Source: Paenibacillus fonticola DSM 21315 (GTDB lineage Bacteria; Bacillota; Bacilli; Paenibacillales; Paenibacillaceae). Taken from it: a stretch of 64,000 nt of DNA. The stretch covers positions 186,001 through 250,000 of the forward strand of contig NZ_KB907248.1 of the NCBI RefSeq assembly GCF_000381905.1, read 5' to 3'. Each line of letters opens with the position of its first letter. Position 1 is the stretch's first letter. Shown here piece by piece: positions 1-8,142 of this stretch. A program made the position numbers and the translations under genes. The notes below the pieces were generated by a model. It saw only the letters and a list, made by a program, of their open reading frames with translations, ran no database searches and had not been told where the DNA came from.

Positions 1-851
1 CGCCATGGGTAAGCTTCCCATGCGGTAAGCGCGTCATTAATCATCGAACCAAGGGAAGCGATCGGCGCCTGCACGCCGAGGCCAAGGAAGCTAAGGAACG
101 CTTCAGCAAAGATCGCGTTTGGAACAGACAACGTGACAGTAACGATAATCGGTCCCACAGCGTTCGGGAGCAAGTGACGGAATAACAGGCGTCCTGATCC
201 TGCGCCCATGGAACGGGAAGCAAGCACAAATTCACGGTTTTTGAGCTGCATAATTTCACCGCGTACAATCCAAGACATGTTAATCCATCCGGTAATCGTC
301 AAAGCCAAAATAATCGTACCCAAACTCGGCTCCAATACGACAAGCAGCAGAATCGTTACCAGAAGGTAAGGGATGGCATACAGAATCTCGGAAAACTTAT
401 TCATGATTTCATCCACACGGCCGCCGTAATACCCCATAATGCCGCCATAAATAACGCCGATCAACAAGTCGATACAGGCAGCAGCCAAGCCCACGATCAG
501 GGAAATTCTAGCCCCCATCCAGGTACGAACGAACATATCGCGCCCCAAATCATCGGTTCCAAACCAATGCTCTGCCGAAGGCTTCGAATTCGTATTCAGA
601 TAATCATTAGAATAATAGTCGTAATTAGAAATCATCGGGCCAATAATAGCCGCAACACAAATGAATATCAGTACACAGAGCGCAAACATGGCCAGCTTGT
701 TGGTACGCAAACGATACCACGCATCTTGCCACGCAGAAATACTTTCGCGTTGAATGACTTCCGCTTCCTTCTCGTCCATGCCGATTTTACGGAAATCCTC
801 CGGCTTCAGATCAGCAGGGGCCGGCATAACTTTCATCTGTTTTAGATCCAT
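1..851 (-). CDS. oppC: Peptide ABC transporter permease, OppC/DppC type, cut by the left window edge
   Basis: Inner-membrane permease of an oligopeptide/dipeptide ABC importer. The ATG lies at 851-849 with AGGAGG upstream, inside the end of oppB; 283 codons are visible and the C-terminus lies outside the window. Seen: a cytosolic N-terminus of about 45 residues, a first membrane segment (LAMFALCVLIFICVAAII), the periplasmic HWFGTDDLGRD motif typical of OppC, further hydrophobic segments, and the start of the EAA-type loop (ASRSMGAGSGRLLFRHLLPN). Only 3 nt separate it from oppB, so the two are co-translated. The ATPases oppD and oppF would be expected beyond the left edge. Substrate is inferred from family only. 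Confidence 0.93.
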   Translation of the reverse strand, partial: MDLKQMKVMPAPADLKPEDFRKIGMDEKEAEVIQRESISAWQDAWYRLRTNKLAMFALCVLIFICVAAIIGPMISNYDYYSNDYLNTNSKPSAEHWFGTDDLGRDMFVRTWMGARISLIVGLAAACIDLLIGVIYGGIMGYYGGRVDEIMNKFSEILYAIPYLLVTILLLVVLEPSLGTIILALTITGWINMSWIVRGEIMQLKNREFVLASRSMGAGSGRLLFRHLLPNAVGPIIVTVTLSVPNAIFAEAFLSFLGLGVQAPIASLGSMINDALTAWEAYPW

Positions 852-854
852 CCG

Positions 855-1787
855 TTACCCCTCCTTCCCTTTGTTGAGTTTAATGCGTGGATCTACAAGT
901 ACGTAAGCGATATCCGTAATAAAGCGAGCAAACATTAGCAGGATTCCGTAGAATATCGTAATCCCCATAATGATTGGATAGTCACGGTTGCTTATCACCT
1001 CAACGAACTGCTTGCCGATACCGCCGATTCCGAAAAGTTGCTCAATGACGACGGAACCCGTTACGATATTCGCAGTCATTGGTCCTAAGTAAGTGATGAC
1101 CGGCATAATTCCATTCCGAATGACATGACGGAACAAGATGGCCATCCAGCCGAGGCCCTTCGCTTTCGCCGTCTTAATATAATCAGCATGCAGCACTTCC
1201 AGCATGCTTGAACGGGTCAGGCGGGCAATGAACGCGATTGGCTGAGCCGTCAAAGCCGCTACCGGCAAAAAATAATACAGCGGCCCATTAAAGCCCGTCG
1301 TCGGCAACCAGTGGAGCTTGGATGCAAATACATATTGAAGCATGGTAGCCACAACGAAGCTGGGTACAGCAATTCCAAGCACCGCTAGCACCATCGCCAC
1401 GTTATCCATCAGCTTGCGATGATATAGCGCTGCCAGCATTCCGAGCAGTACACCGACGACAACCGCGACAACGATCGCTACAAGCCCTAATTTCAAAGAA
1501 GAGGAGAATGTCTGTCCGATAATTTCAGATACGTCTTGGTTGGCCCTCTTCATTGAAATACCGAAGTTCCCTTGAGCTATATCCCCTAAATATTTCAAAT
1601 ACTGCTGATAAACGGGCTTATCTAAACCATATTGTTCATATAGACGCTCCTTAATCGCAGGCGGCACTTTTTTCTCCGAGGTAAAAGGGTCCCCTGGAAT
1701 TGCTTTCATAAGAAAGAAGGTGGCTGAGATTAGAATAAATAACGAAACCAACATATAGAAAAACTTATTGGCAATATAACGAACCAT
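855..1787 (-). CDS. oppB: Peptide ABC transporter permease, OppB/DppB type
   Basis: Second permease of the same importer, 310 aa, the usual family length. I place the start at ATG 1787 (MVRYIANKFFYML), preceded by AAGGAGG at 11 nt, not at the in-frame ATG 35 codons upstream, whose extra residues do not look like the family. Features: N-terminal membrane anchor (residues 10-30), the GDPF motif after it, about five more membrane segments, and the EAA loop DYIKTAKAKGLGW near residue 205 that contacts the ATPase. It follows oppA across a 196-nt gap holding a strong hairpin terminator, so it is probably expressed by read-through. Confidence 0.95.
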   Translation of the reverse strand: MVRYIANKFFYMLVSLFILISATFFLMKAIPGDPFTSEKKVPPAIKERLYEQYGLDKPVYQQYLKYLGDIAQGNFGISMKRANQDVSEIIGQTFSSSLKLGLVAIVVAVVVGVLLGMLAALYHRKLMDNVAMVLAVLGIAVPSFVVATMLQYVFASKLHWLPTTGFNGPLYYFLPVAALTAQPIAFIARLTRSSMLEVLHADYIKTAKAKGLGWMAILFRHVIRNGIMPVITYLGPMTANIVTGSVVIEQLFGIGGIGKQFVEVISNRDYPIIMGITIFYGILLMFARFITDIAYVLVDPRIKLNKGKEG

Positions 1788-1926
1788 GCCCGTTAGCACC
1801 TCCTTATGATAATTTTCGACAAAAAAACATTTTTCGACATAAATCGATTTTAGGGTAATTATTTCACCATGTCTATTCAATATAATTGCCATAAGTACAA
1901 AACTCTTGAAATTTCAAATCACATAC

Positions 1927-1968
1927 AAAAAAACGGGATATATATGGAATACCCACATATATATCCCG
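1927..1968 (-). terminator. Intercistronic rho-independent terminator between oppA and oppB
   Basis: Perfect 13-bp inverted repeat (1934-1946 with 1956-1968, arm CGGGATATATATG) with a 9-nt loop, followed on the minus strand by seven T (A-run 1927-1933). It lies just after the oppA stop and before oppB, so it probably lets oppA be made in excess over the permeases. Confidence 0.8.
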
Positions 1969-1983
1969 GAGCAGCTATTCAAA

Positions 1984-3684
1984 TTACTTACGCTCTTCCG
2001 TAATGTAAGCGCGAGTATAATCGATCGCACCACTGAAATCGAGTGATACGCCTTTGAGCCATGGTTTTTCCAAGCCTACATTTGTATAGTAGTAGAGTGG
2101 CAAAATCGCCATAGTTTCTTTAACGAAAATTTCTTCAGCTTTTTTGAAGTTTTCGTTCCGTTTTTCATTGTCTTCTGTTGCCTTAGCTTCAGCAATCAGC
2201 TTATCATACTCTTCATTCTTGAAGCCCACATCGTTGTGAGGACTGTTCGAAGTCCACATATCAAGGAATGTCATCGGATCGTTATAGTCTGCGCTCCAGC
2301 CGGCACGCGCAACTTGGTAGTTCAGGTTCTGACGGTTCTCCAGGAACACGGCCCATTCTTGGTTTTGCGTTTGCACGTCAACGCCAAGGTTTTGCTTCCA
2401 CATATCCGCTACAGCAAGAGCAAATTTCTTGTGCGCATCATTGGAGTTATAGAGCAATGTAATGTCTGGCAGTTTCGTATAGCCTTCTTCCTGCATGCCT
2501 TCTTCGAGAAGCTTTTTCGCTTCTTCGATATTTTCAGCAAAGTAGTCATCTTTATTCTCTACACGGTACTCATCATTAATCCCTTTAATGCCTGGGGGAA
2601 CGAAGCCGAAGGCCGGAATTTGCCCGCCGAGCGCTACTTTATCTACGAGAATTTGACGATCAATCGCCATGGCAAACGCTTTGCGGATTTTAAAGTTATC
2701 AAATGGTTTTTCTGTCGTGTTGAATTGGTAGTAGTACGTGCTGGCAATTCCTTTTATTTTCAACTCGTCTTTCAGATCTTTTTCAAGAATTGGAATTTGG
2801 TCGGTTGGAATTTCACCGTGCGGATGTCCAGCACGATCCAACTCATTGTTTTTGTAACTAGCCAGCTCGGATGCGCTGCTATTTACGAGTGACATCGTAA
2901 TTTTGTTCAGCTTGATGTTGTCTTTGTCCCAATATTTATCATTCTTCGTTACTTCAATCGTTTGGCCTTTCGTCCAATTGGTCAAAGTAAACGGACCGTT
3001 AACGATCATTTTGCTGGCATCTAACGCCCACTTTTCGTCGCCTTTAACGGATTGATGCACCGGATAATACGTATAGAAAGAAGTCAGACCAAGGAAATAA
3101 GGCGTCGGCGCTTCTAATTCTACTTCAAGCGTATAGTCATCAGCCGCTCTCACCCCAACTTGGCTGAAATCAGAAATTTCGCCTTCGTTATATTTTTGCG
3201 CATTTTTCAAATAATACAGTTGATAAGCATAAGTTGGCGCAGGCATAGTCTCTGGGCTTAGCACGCGCTCCCATGCAAATACGAAGTCATGTGCGGTAAC
3301 CGGATCGCCGTTGCTCCATACGGCATCTTTACGAAGATGGAATGTATATTTTACACCGTCCACATCCCAGGTTTCGGCAGTGCCCGGAAGCGGCTGACCT
3401 TCATCGTCCACACGAACAAGGCCTTCATACATCGTTTTGAGGACAGTGTTAGCTTGGCTGTCTTCTGCCAGTGCAGGGTCGAATGTTGGCGGTTCAGCGC
3501 TAAGATTAATTCTAAGCGTTTGGTCTGCAGCCAATCCATCCTCACCGCTGTTTCCATTTTCAGCCGGCGTATTGTTCTTGCCGCCATTCGAGGCACCTTT
3601 ATCATTGGAACCGCATGCAGCAAGCAATGTGCTCAGTGCCAGAACCAATGTTAAAAGAAGCAAGAGACTCTTATTCTTCTTCAT
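1984..3684 (-). CDS. oppA: Oligopeptide-binding lipoprotein OppA (SBP_bac_5 family)
   Basis: Extracellular peptide-binding lipoprotein of the opp importer, 566 aa. Type II signal peptide: MKKNK, a leucine-rich core and lipobox LLAAC with the lipidated Cys at residue 24, then a Gly/Asn/Ser-rich linker to about residue 55. The family 5 solute-binding fold follows, with the conserved LSAEPPTFDPAL start, YEGLVR, TAETW, YTFHLRKDAVWSNGDPVTA and, in the C-terminal half, RAGWSADYNDPMTFLDMW. AAGGGGGAT precedes ATG 3684. It is first in the operon; the gene order oppA-oppB-oppC is standard. Peptide specificity cannot be read from the sequence. Confidence 0.97.
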   Translation of the reverse strand: MKKNKSLLLLLTLVLALSTLLAACGSNDKGASNGGKNNTPAENGNSGEDGLAADQTLRINLSAEPPTFDPALAEDSQANTVLKTMYEGLVRVDDEGQPLPGTAETWDVDGVKYTFHLRKDAVWSNGDPVTAHDFVFAWERVLSPETMPAPTYAYQLYYLKNAQKYNEGEISDFSQVGVRAADDYTLEVELEAPTPYFLGLTSFYTYYPVHQSVKGDEKWALDASKMIVNGPFTLTNWTKGQTIEVTKNDKYWDKDNIKLNKITMSLVNSSASELASYKNNELDRAGHPHGEIPTDQIPILEKDLKDELKIKGIASTYYYQFNTTEKPFDNFKIRKAFAMAIDRQILVDKVALGGQIPAFGFVPPGIKGINDEYRVENKDDYFAENIEEAKKLLEEGMQEEGYTKLPDITLLYNSNDAHKKFALAVADMWKQNLGVDVQTQNQEWAVFLENRQNLNYQVARAGWSADYNDPMTFLDMWTSNSPHNDVGFKNEEYDKLIAEAKATEDNEKRNENFKKAEEIFVKETMAILPLYYYTNVGLEKPWLKGVSLDFSGAIDYTRAYITEERK

Positions 3685-3726
3685 CTAGCAATATCCCCCT
3701 TAAAAATTTGTGGTATATGTTTTTAG

Positions 3727-3755
3727 ATTATACAACCAGCGGTCAAAAAATCCAA
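3727..3755 (-). promoter_or_regulatory. Candidate sigma-A promoter of oppA
   Basis: On the minus strand a perfect TATAAT (3727-3732) has a weak TTGGAT -35 (3750-3755) at 17 nt, 43 nt upstream of the oppA start. The -10 is convincing, the -35 is not. Confidence 0.45.
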
Positions 3756-3963
3756 TACAATTTTTAAGAATTGAACGATTGTTAATAAAATCCTTTGCTT
3801 TTTCTTAACAAAATAGTCCTTTATACATTATTGACTTTGTCGTACGGTCGTATTTAAGCACGAAAAACAACGAATAAGTGGAATTTTATGGTTTCTACAG
3901 GAAAAACAATTCACTTTTGGTAATATGCTTCATACTTTATTATTAAACCACTTCTATGATATC

Positions 3964-4356
3964 TTAAGCTGTGAAAACATATGTAAAGAAGTTGATTAAA
4001 AACAGAACAATATAAGCGGCGCCTGTCCCGGCAAAAGCCAACCGCCATACTGCGCGCAACAATCTCCTGACGTCGACTTTACCTTTAAGGCGATTCTGTG
4101 CCCCGCCGATCAGGCCGCCGGCAATCAGCAGTATAAGAACGATCAAATAAAAACCGAAGCCATTCTTAAAAACGATATTAAATAAGGCCGAAGCGGATAT
4201 AATTAAAAATATTGTTGTAACGTCCATAGCGAGAAGCACAGCGGCCTTCTTATCTTTGTTTAAATAATAATGAATGAAATAGACGAGTAAAAAGGGGACG
4301 ATGGGTAACATCGCGAGAATGCTTAGAGTATCTTGTAGTGTGAGTAGCAGTTTCAT
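3964..4356 (-). CDS. DUF3397 family membrane protein
   Basis: 130-aa integral membrane protein of unknown function. Start chosen at ATG 4356 (MKLLLTLQDTL) because GGAGGTGGAAAT sits directly upstream; the longer reading frame has no ribosome-binding site. Four hydrophobic segments are visible (about residues 12-32, 40-60, 65-82, 105-125) with the charged loops NKDKK and RLKGKVDVRR between them. It follows panE by 71 nt in the same direction. In Bacillus a DUF3397 gene also lies next to panE, which supports the family call. No enzymatic motif is seen. Confidence 0.7.
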   Translation of the reverse strand: MKLLLTLQDTLSILAMLPIVPFLLVYFIHYYLNKDKKAAVLLAMDVTTIFLIISASALFNIVFKNGFGFYLIVLILLIAGGLIGGAQNRLKGKVDVRRLLRAVWRLAFAGTGAAYIVLFLINFFTYVFTA

Positions 4357-4427
4357 ATTTCCACCTCCTGCAAATGATGCATAGCAATAGCTTGATTTCA
4401 TCGTTCCGTAATTTGTTGTATCGTTCT

Positions 4428-5378
4428 TCACATTCCACGAACAAGCCGCCAAACCGTTTCATGACCTGGAACCGGGATGTTGACCAGCCTGGCCATCTCT
4501 ACCAGCTTTCCGTTAATATAGTCAATCTCAGTGGGCGTTCCTTGAATGACATCCTTCAGCATGGACGACGTATTACTCGCGGTGGAGCGGCATACCTCAG
4601 CCACCTGCGCATAAGCATCTCCCTCAAAGGAAACGCCCTTTGCGTTATAGACGGAAATAGCCTCGTCACAAAGCTGCTTGAGCAGAGCAGTTCGTTCCGC
4701 TGTTTCCAGCAGCTCTCCATTGGGAATGCGCCAGATTGCTGTAAGCGGATTTATAGCGGCATTGATCAATAGTTTCCTGTAAATTTCCCTACCGATTTCT
4801 TTCGACAGAAGAGTGTAAAATCCTGCTGTAACAAAGGCATCAATTAACTTTTCTGCTGCTTTTTTTAAATGAGGCTGTTCTCGTAAATGACCATTTCCAA
4901 CTAGTCCTACCGAGGTTGTCCCCGTGCCAGAGCGAACGACACAATTCGTCCCGGTACGTTTCGCCCCTTCCGTTGTAATCGCAGCATAAACCGGAATCGA
5001 CCGTAAGGCATTCTCCAACAACTCCAGATGCCCTATCCCGTTTTGAAAACAAAGCACCTTTGTATTTTTCCCTGATAACGATTGTATTCCGCTTATTAGC
5101 GCCTTATCGATATGCCGCTGCTTGGTCATCACCAATATCCACTCTGCATCTTTTCCTGTCCTTAACCGAGAGATCGCTTCCTGAATCGGATAAGCCCCGA
5201 TATTCCCCCGCACAACTTCAGTGCGGCCAGCGCCCTCTTCTAAAGTGATCCCCTGGGATACCAGCCTACTGGCCTGCTCAGAAGTCCGTGTCCAGAAACG
5301 GACCTGTTGACCGGAAGCGGCCAGCTTGCCGCCATACAGCAAACCGAGTGCCCCTGCACCGACAATATCAATTTTCAT
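4428..5378 (-). CDS. panE: 2-dehydropantoate 2-reductase (ketopantoate reductase)
   Basis: Reduces ketopantoate to pantoate with NADPH in pantothenate/CoA synthesis; cytosolic. 316 aa from ATG 5378 (MKIDIVGAGALGLLYGG) with AAGGGTGGA upstream. N-terminal Rossmann motif GAGALG (residues 7-12); KQRHID with the catalytic Lys near residue 85; FQNGIGH near residue 110; the C-terminal helical domain carries KLLINAAINPLTA (catalytic Lys and Asn) and NTSSMLKDVIQGTPTEIDYING, the family signature. It sits between the gerR-like gene and DUF3397, equivalent to ylbO-ylbQ order in Bacillus subtilis. I am confident in the family; the orthology to panE is supported by synteny. Confidence 0.93.
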   Translation of the reverse strand: MKIDIVGAGALGLLYGGKLAASGQQVRFWTRTSEQASRLVSQGITLEEGAGRTEVVRGNIGAYPIQEAISRLRTGKDAEWILVMTKQRHIDKALISGIQSLSGKNTKVLCFQNGIGHLELLENALRSIPVYAAITTEGAKRTGTNCVVRSGTGTTSVGLVGNGHLREQPHLKKAAEKLIDAFVTAGFYTLLSKEIGREIYRKLLINAAINPLTAIWRIPNGELLETAERTALLKQLCDEAISVYNAKGVSFEGDAYAQVAEVCRSTASNTSSMLKDVIQGTPTEIDYINGKLVEMARLVNIPVPGHETVWRLVRGM

Positions 5379-5446
5379 TTCGTCCACCCTTTTCATCGCA
5401 ACTGTTATCTCCTTTATACCAAATTTTGTCCTGTAAACACAAAGAT

Positions 5447-5493
5447 GGGACTCCCCCAAGCAGCTAAATGCTACTTCACTATGGGGGAGCCCC
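5447..5493 (-). terminator. Hairpin after the GerR/RsfA-type gene
   Basis: Twelve-bp inverted repeat with one mismatch (5447-5458 and 5482-5493, arm GGGACTCCCCCA), with a 23-nt loop. On the minus strand it is followed by a T-rich but interrupted tract, so it is a moderate terminator candidate between the regulator gene and panE. Confidence 0.5.
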
Positions 5494-5574
5494 TTGCCTT
5501 TGCCGTTATGCTATTCTAATGCGATTAGATGCGATTCAATGTTTTAAGCTGTGCAAAGCTATTCATGTTTCAAG

Positions 5575-6228
5575 CTATTCAATGCGTTCCAAATTACCGT
5601 TGGCATCCATTTTGAACCGTGTCTTCGACTCCTCATCTTCTTCATTCAAAAAAGCAAGTCGGCGGGCTCGATCCATAATTTGAATCAGCGCTTTATAGTC
5701 GTCGTTAACGACCCGATAGTCCGTCTGCACTTCATTTACCTGATGAGACAGACGATTCTTTTCCTCGCGCAGCGCTGTCAATTCCTCATCTTTGTCGCGC
5801 AGCTCCTTTTCCAGCTGTTTGACATATCTGCTCGTTTCCTGCACCGTATTTTTCCAGCCTCGTAAAAAACGGATGACCGCATCGATAGAAATCGTCTCTT
5901 CCGTAACCCCTTCACTTTTATAGAGCCCCTCTTCCAGATCTACGGAAGCGAGTGAAGCTATTGAGGAATGAGTTGAGATCGGCCCTTGTTTTTTCATATA
6001 ATTTCGCTTCTGCCGCTGCGCTTTCGCAATCGCAATCGCCGCCTCATACTTTTTGCGGACACAGCTATTCCAGCGGAAACCGCAAGCTGCTGCCGTTCTC
6101 CCGATTCGTTCGCCCACCTCTTCAAACGCGGTAAGTTGGGTACTGCCTTCGCGGATGTGGCGCAAGGTAACCTCGGCCAAAATCAAATCATCTTCCGCAC
6201 TCCATGCATCTTGTCTCACAGCTGTCAT
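5575..6228 (-). CDS. gerR: RsfA/GerR-family sporulation transcription factor
   Basis: 217-aa DNA-binding regulator. Start set at ATG 6228 (MTAVRQDAWS) with GGAGG 10 nt upstream; the family starts with M-T-A-x-R-Q-D-A-W. The N-terminal Myb/SANT-like domain (residues 1-60) contains DAWSAEDDLILAEVTLRHI and RTAAACGFRWNSCVRKKY, conserved in prespore regulator RsfA and mother-cell regulator GerR (YlbO). Residues 125-185 form a coiled coil rich in Lys and Glu (ETSRYVKQLEKELRDKDEEL). Position directly upstream of panE matches ylbO in Bacillus subtilis, which favours GerR over RsfA. Target genes cannot be read here. Confidence 0.85.
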   Translation of the reverse strand: MTAVRQDAWSAEDDLILAEVTLRHIREGSTQLTAFEEVGERIGRTAAACGFRWNSCVRKKYEAAIAIAKAQRQKRNYMKKQGPISTHSSIASLASVDLEEGLYKSEGVTEETISIDAVIRFLRGWKNTVQETSRYVKQLEKELRDKDEELTALREEKNRLSHQVNEVQTDYRVVNDDYKALIQIMDRARRLAFLNEEDEESKTRFKMDANGNLERIE

Positions 6229-6491
6229 GCTATAAAAACCTCCTAACGACATCCTAATATAACCGTCTTCCGGGCACTTCCGGAGTCGGTGAATCGGTAA
6301 AAAAGCTTCTTACTCCATCCTATGCCTCTCATAGAATTCATAGAATCTATTTGATACTATTTTGTATATCCAAAATAACCAAATGTCATACCTTGTTTGT
6401 AAAAAAGCGAGAAAACTACGATTACTACCTTGTAATTCAATAACATTAATCACTGTGATCAAGAAAACAGTTAATTATCGATGACTTTTCG
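6229..6491. other. Divergent intergenic region with no gene seen
   Basis: AT-rich stretch between the gerR-like gene (minus) and the DUF2626 gene (plus). No open frame with a ribosome-binding site on either strand. It holds an 11-bp palindrome ATCACTGTGAT near 6451 of unknown meaning and must contain the gerR-like promoter, which I could not identify with confidence. Confidence 0.5.
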
Positions 6492-6520
6492 TTTACAGTT
6501 GTATGGGTTACGGGTATAAT
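6492..6520 (+). promoter_or_regulatory. Sigma-A promoter of the DUF2626 gene
   Basis: TTTACA (6492-6497) and perfect TATAAT (6515-6520) with a 17-nt spacer, 50 nt upstream of the start codon. Confidence 0.75.
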
Positions 6521-6570
6521 GATGTATAGAAATTGGGATGTCGCTGATACATATGAAAGGGGACTTACTT

Positions 6571-6807
6571 ATGGCACGCATGTACCGCGTTCTTGGTTTT
6601 TTCACACTAACAATTGGACTGATGGCCTTTGCCGGTGGTCATATTGAAATGGCCCTGTTATTTTTCCTGCAAACGGCATTTTTCGTTATTTTCGGTTACT
6701 TGAATTTTACGGAAAGAACATATATCATGCTTTTCTGGGGATATATGCTTGTAACGTTCACAGGCTTCAGTTATTGGACGATTTTCCAAATGGGGCTGCC
6801 TCTCTAA
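6571..6807 (+). CDS. DUF2626 family small membrane protein (YqgY-like)
   Basis: 78-aa hydrophobic protein. Start at ATG 6571 (MARMYRVLGFF) with AAAGGGGAC upstream; eleven preceding in-frame codons are excluded. Three membrane segments are visible: residues 8-24, 27-45 and 52-75. The MYRVLGFFTLTIGLMAF opening is the hallmark of the Bacillus YqgY/DUF2626 family as I remember it. Monocistronic, with its own promoter and terminator. Function unknown. Confidence 0.75.
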   Translation: MARMYRVLGFFTLTIGLMAFAGGHIEMALLFFLQTAFFVIFGYLNFTERTYIMLFWGYMLVTFTGFSYWTIFQMGLPL

Positions 6808-6862
6808 AATTAAGAAGCGCGACGAACAATGTTAGCTAAAAATCAGTTCACGCTTTCCATTC

Positions 6863-6898
6863 AAAGGGCGATTCGGCCAGTGCCGGAGCGCTCTTTTT
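6863..6898 (+). terminator. Rho-independent terminator after the DUF2626 gene
   Basis: Long GC-rich hairpin (AAAGGGCG...CGCTCTTT outer arms, TTCGGC/GCCGGA inner arms with G-T pairs, loop CAGT) ending in five T. Confidence 0.8.
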
Positions 6899-7031
6899 CG
6901 TTGCAGCGCGTCATTTATTCCGGGGAAACCGGTTCACCGTTACGTATTAAAAAATGAGTAATTTTACTTACTGCTATTTTATGTCCTGTTATCATATATA
7001 TACATAGATCAAGCCAAGGAGAGGAACGCAA

Positions 7032-8123
7032 TTGAACAATCCGATTTCTTCTTTCTGCTCCTCTTTTTTCCTCATCGTCTTAGCTATTATAAGCTTTATT
7101 TCCTCTGCATCACTCACCCACGCCCTTCCGTTTACGGCAGAGGAGCAGCAAATATTAGAAAAGAGCCTTTCCATTATTGAAATTGATCGGGAAATAGCCC
7201 GAATTGAAGCGAAGCAACGGGAAACGGAACGCGCGAAGCTGAAGCTTTCCGCAGAACTGGTTAAGAAAGAGGAACAAATACTTATCAGTCAAGAGCGTGC
7301 CGGCGCGCGGCTAAGAGCTTATTACATGGGTGAACGGGAAGATTTGCTGGCTGCGCTGTTGTCTGTCAACAGCTGGAAGGATTTCTTCACTGTGCTCGAT
7401 TATTATCAGATCATTATGGAAAGAGATCGCGATGTACTGACCGCTTACAAAGATGAGTACGCCAAACTTAACAATTCAAGACAGCAGCTCACTGCCCTTA
7501 GCAGCGAGTTGATAGAAATGAAAAACAATTTGCTCGAACAGCGTGATCGTGTAGAGGAGCTGCAGCGCAGCGTGGATGGTTCAATCGGAGCCAGCACGGA
7601 TCCCGAGCACTTGCAAGCGATGATTAGAGAATTGACTGCTTACTGGGAAAATGTTGGATTGTATGAGGTGCAGCGTTATTTTCAGGCCCTTTCTTCTGCC
7701 ATGGCCGATTTTCAAGACTTCCTTAAAGAGCATCAGAATAGCCTGATTTCTGAAAATGGGGGCTATACTCTTACAATACGCGAGGAGGACTTAAATCAAT
7801 TTTTGTACCAAAAAAATAATTTACTCAGCGATATGTCCTTTATTTTTGAAGAGGAGAAAATTATCGCCACCGGGAGCAGGGAAGAGCTCAATCTTCGGGT
7901 TGAGGGGCATTATACGGTAGAAAATGAGCCCCAAAACGCTATCGTATTTCATGTCGACCGCCTCATTTTCAACGGTTTAGAGCTGCCAGATACGACGCGA
8001 ATGGAGCTGCAAACTGACTATGATCTCGGATTTTACCCCCAAAAAATAGTTCCCTTCGTGAAAGCCACCGAGGCCATTATCCAGAAGGGAACGCTGACCG
8101 TCAGGCTGAAGCTCTCTCTTTAG
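7032..8123 (+). CDS. Secreted coiled-coil protein with a CwlO/PcsB-like N-terminal region
   Basis: 363 aa, TTG start at 7032 with AAGGAGAGG 6-8 nt upstream. Signal peptide at residues 1-31 ending near THALP. Residues 38-185 are a long charged coiled coil (EIDREIARIEAKQRETERAK). Inside it, ARLRAYYMGEREDLLAALL and NSWKDFFTVLDYYQIIMERD resemble the coiled-coil domain of CwlO/PcsB-type peptidoglycan hydrolase regulators. There is no NlpC/P60, CHAP or M23 catalytic domain after it; the C-terminal 150 residues are unrecognised and end in a possible beta-rich region. Probably an exported, cell-wall-associated protein. It stands alone, convergent with the next gene. Confidence 0.65.
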   Translation: MNNPISSFCSSFFLIVLAIISFISSASLTHALPFTAEEQQILEKSLSIIEIDREIARIEAKQRETERAKLKLSAELVKKEEQILISQERAGARLRAYYMGEREDLLAALLSVNSWKDFFTVLDYYQIIMERDRDVLTAYKDEYAKLNNSRQQLTALSSELIEMKNNLLEQRDRVEELQRSVDGSIGASTDPEHLQAMIRELTAYWENVGLYEVQRYFQALSSAMADFQDFLKEHQNSLISENGGYTLTIREEDLNQFLYQKNNLLSDMSFIFEEEKIIATGSREELNLRVEGHYTVENEPQNAIVFHVDRLIFNGLELPDTTRMELQTDYDLGFYPQKIVPFVKATEAIIQKGTLTVRLKLSL

Positions 8124-8142
8124 TTCAGAGAGCCTCAGCTCC

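Noticed and set aside
8100..8135. Terminator between the coiled-coil gene and the orphan binding-protein gene
   Set aside because: GCTCTCT/AGAGAGC can pair across the stop codon, but there is no T-run on either strand.
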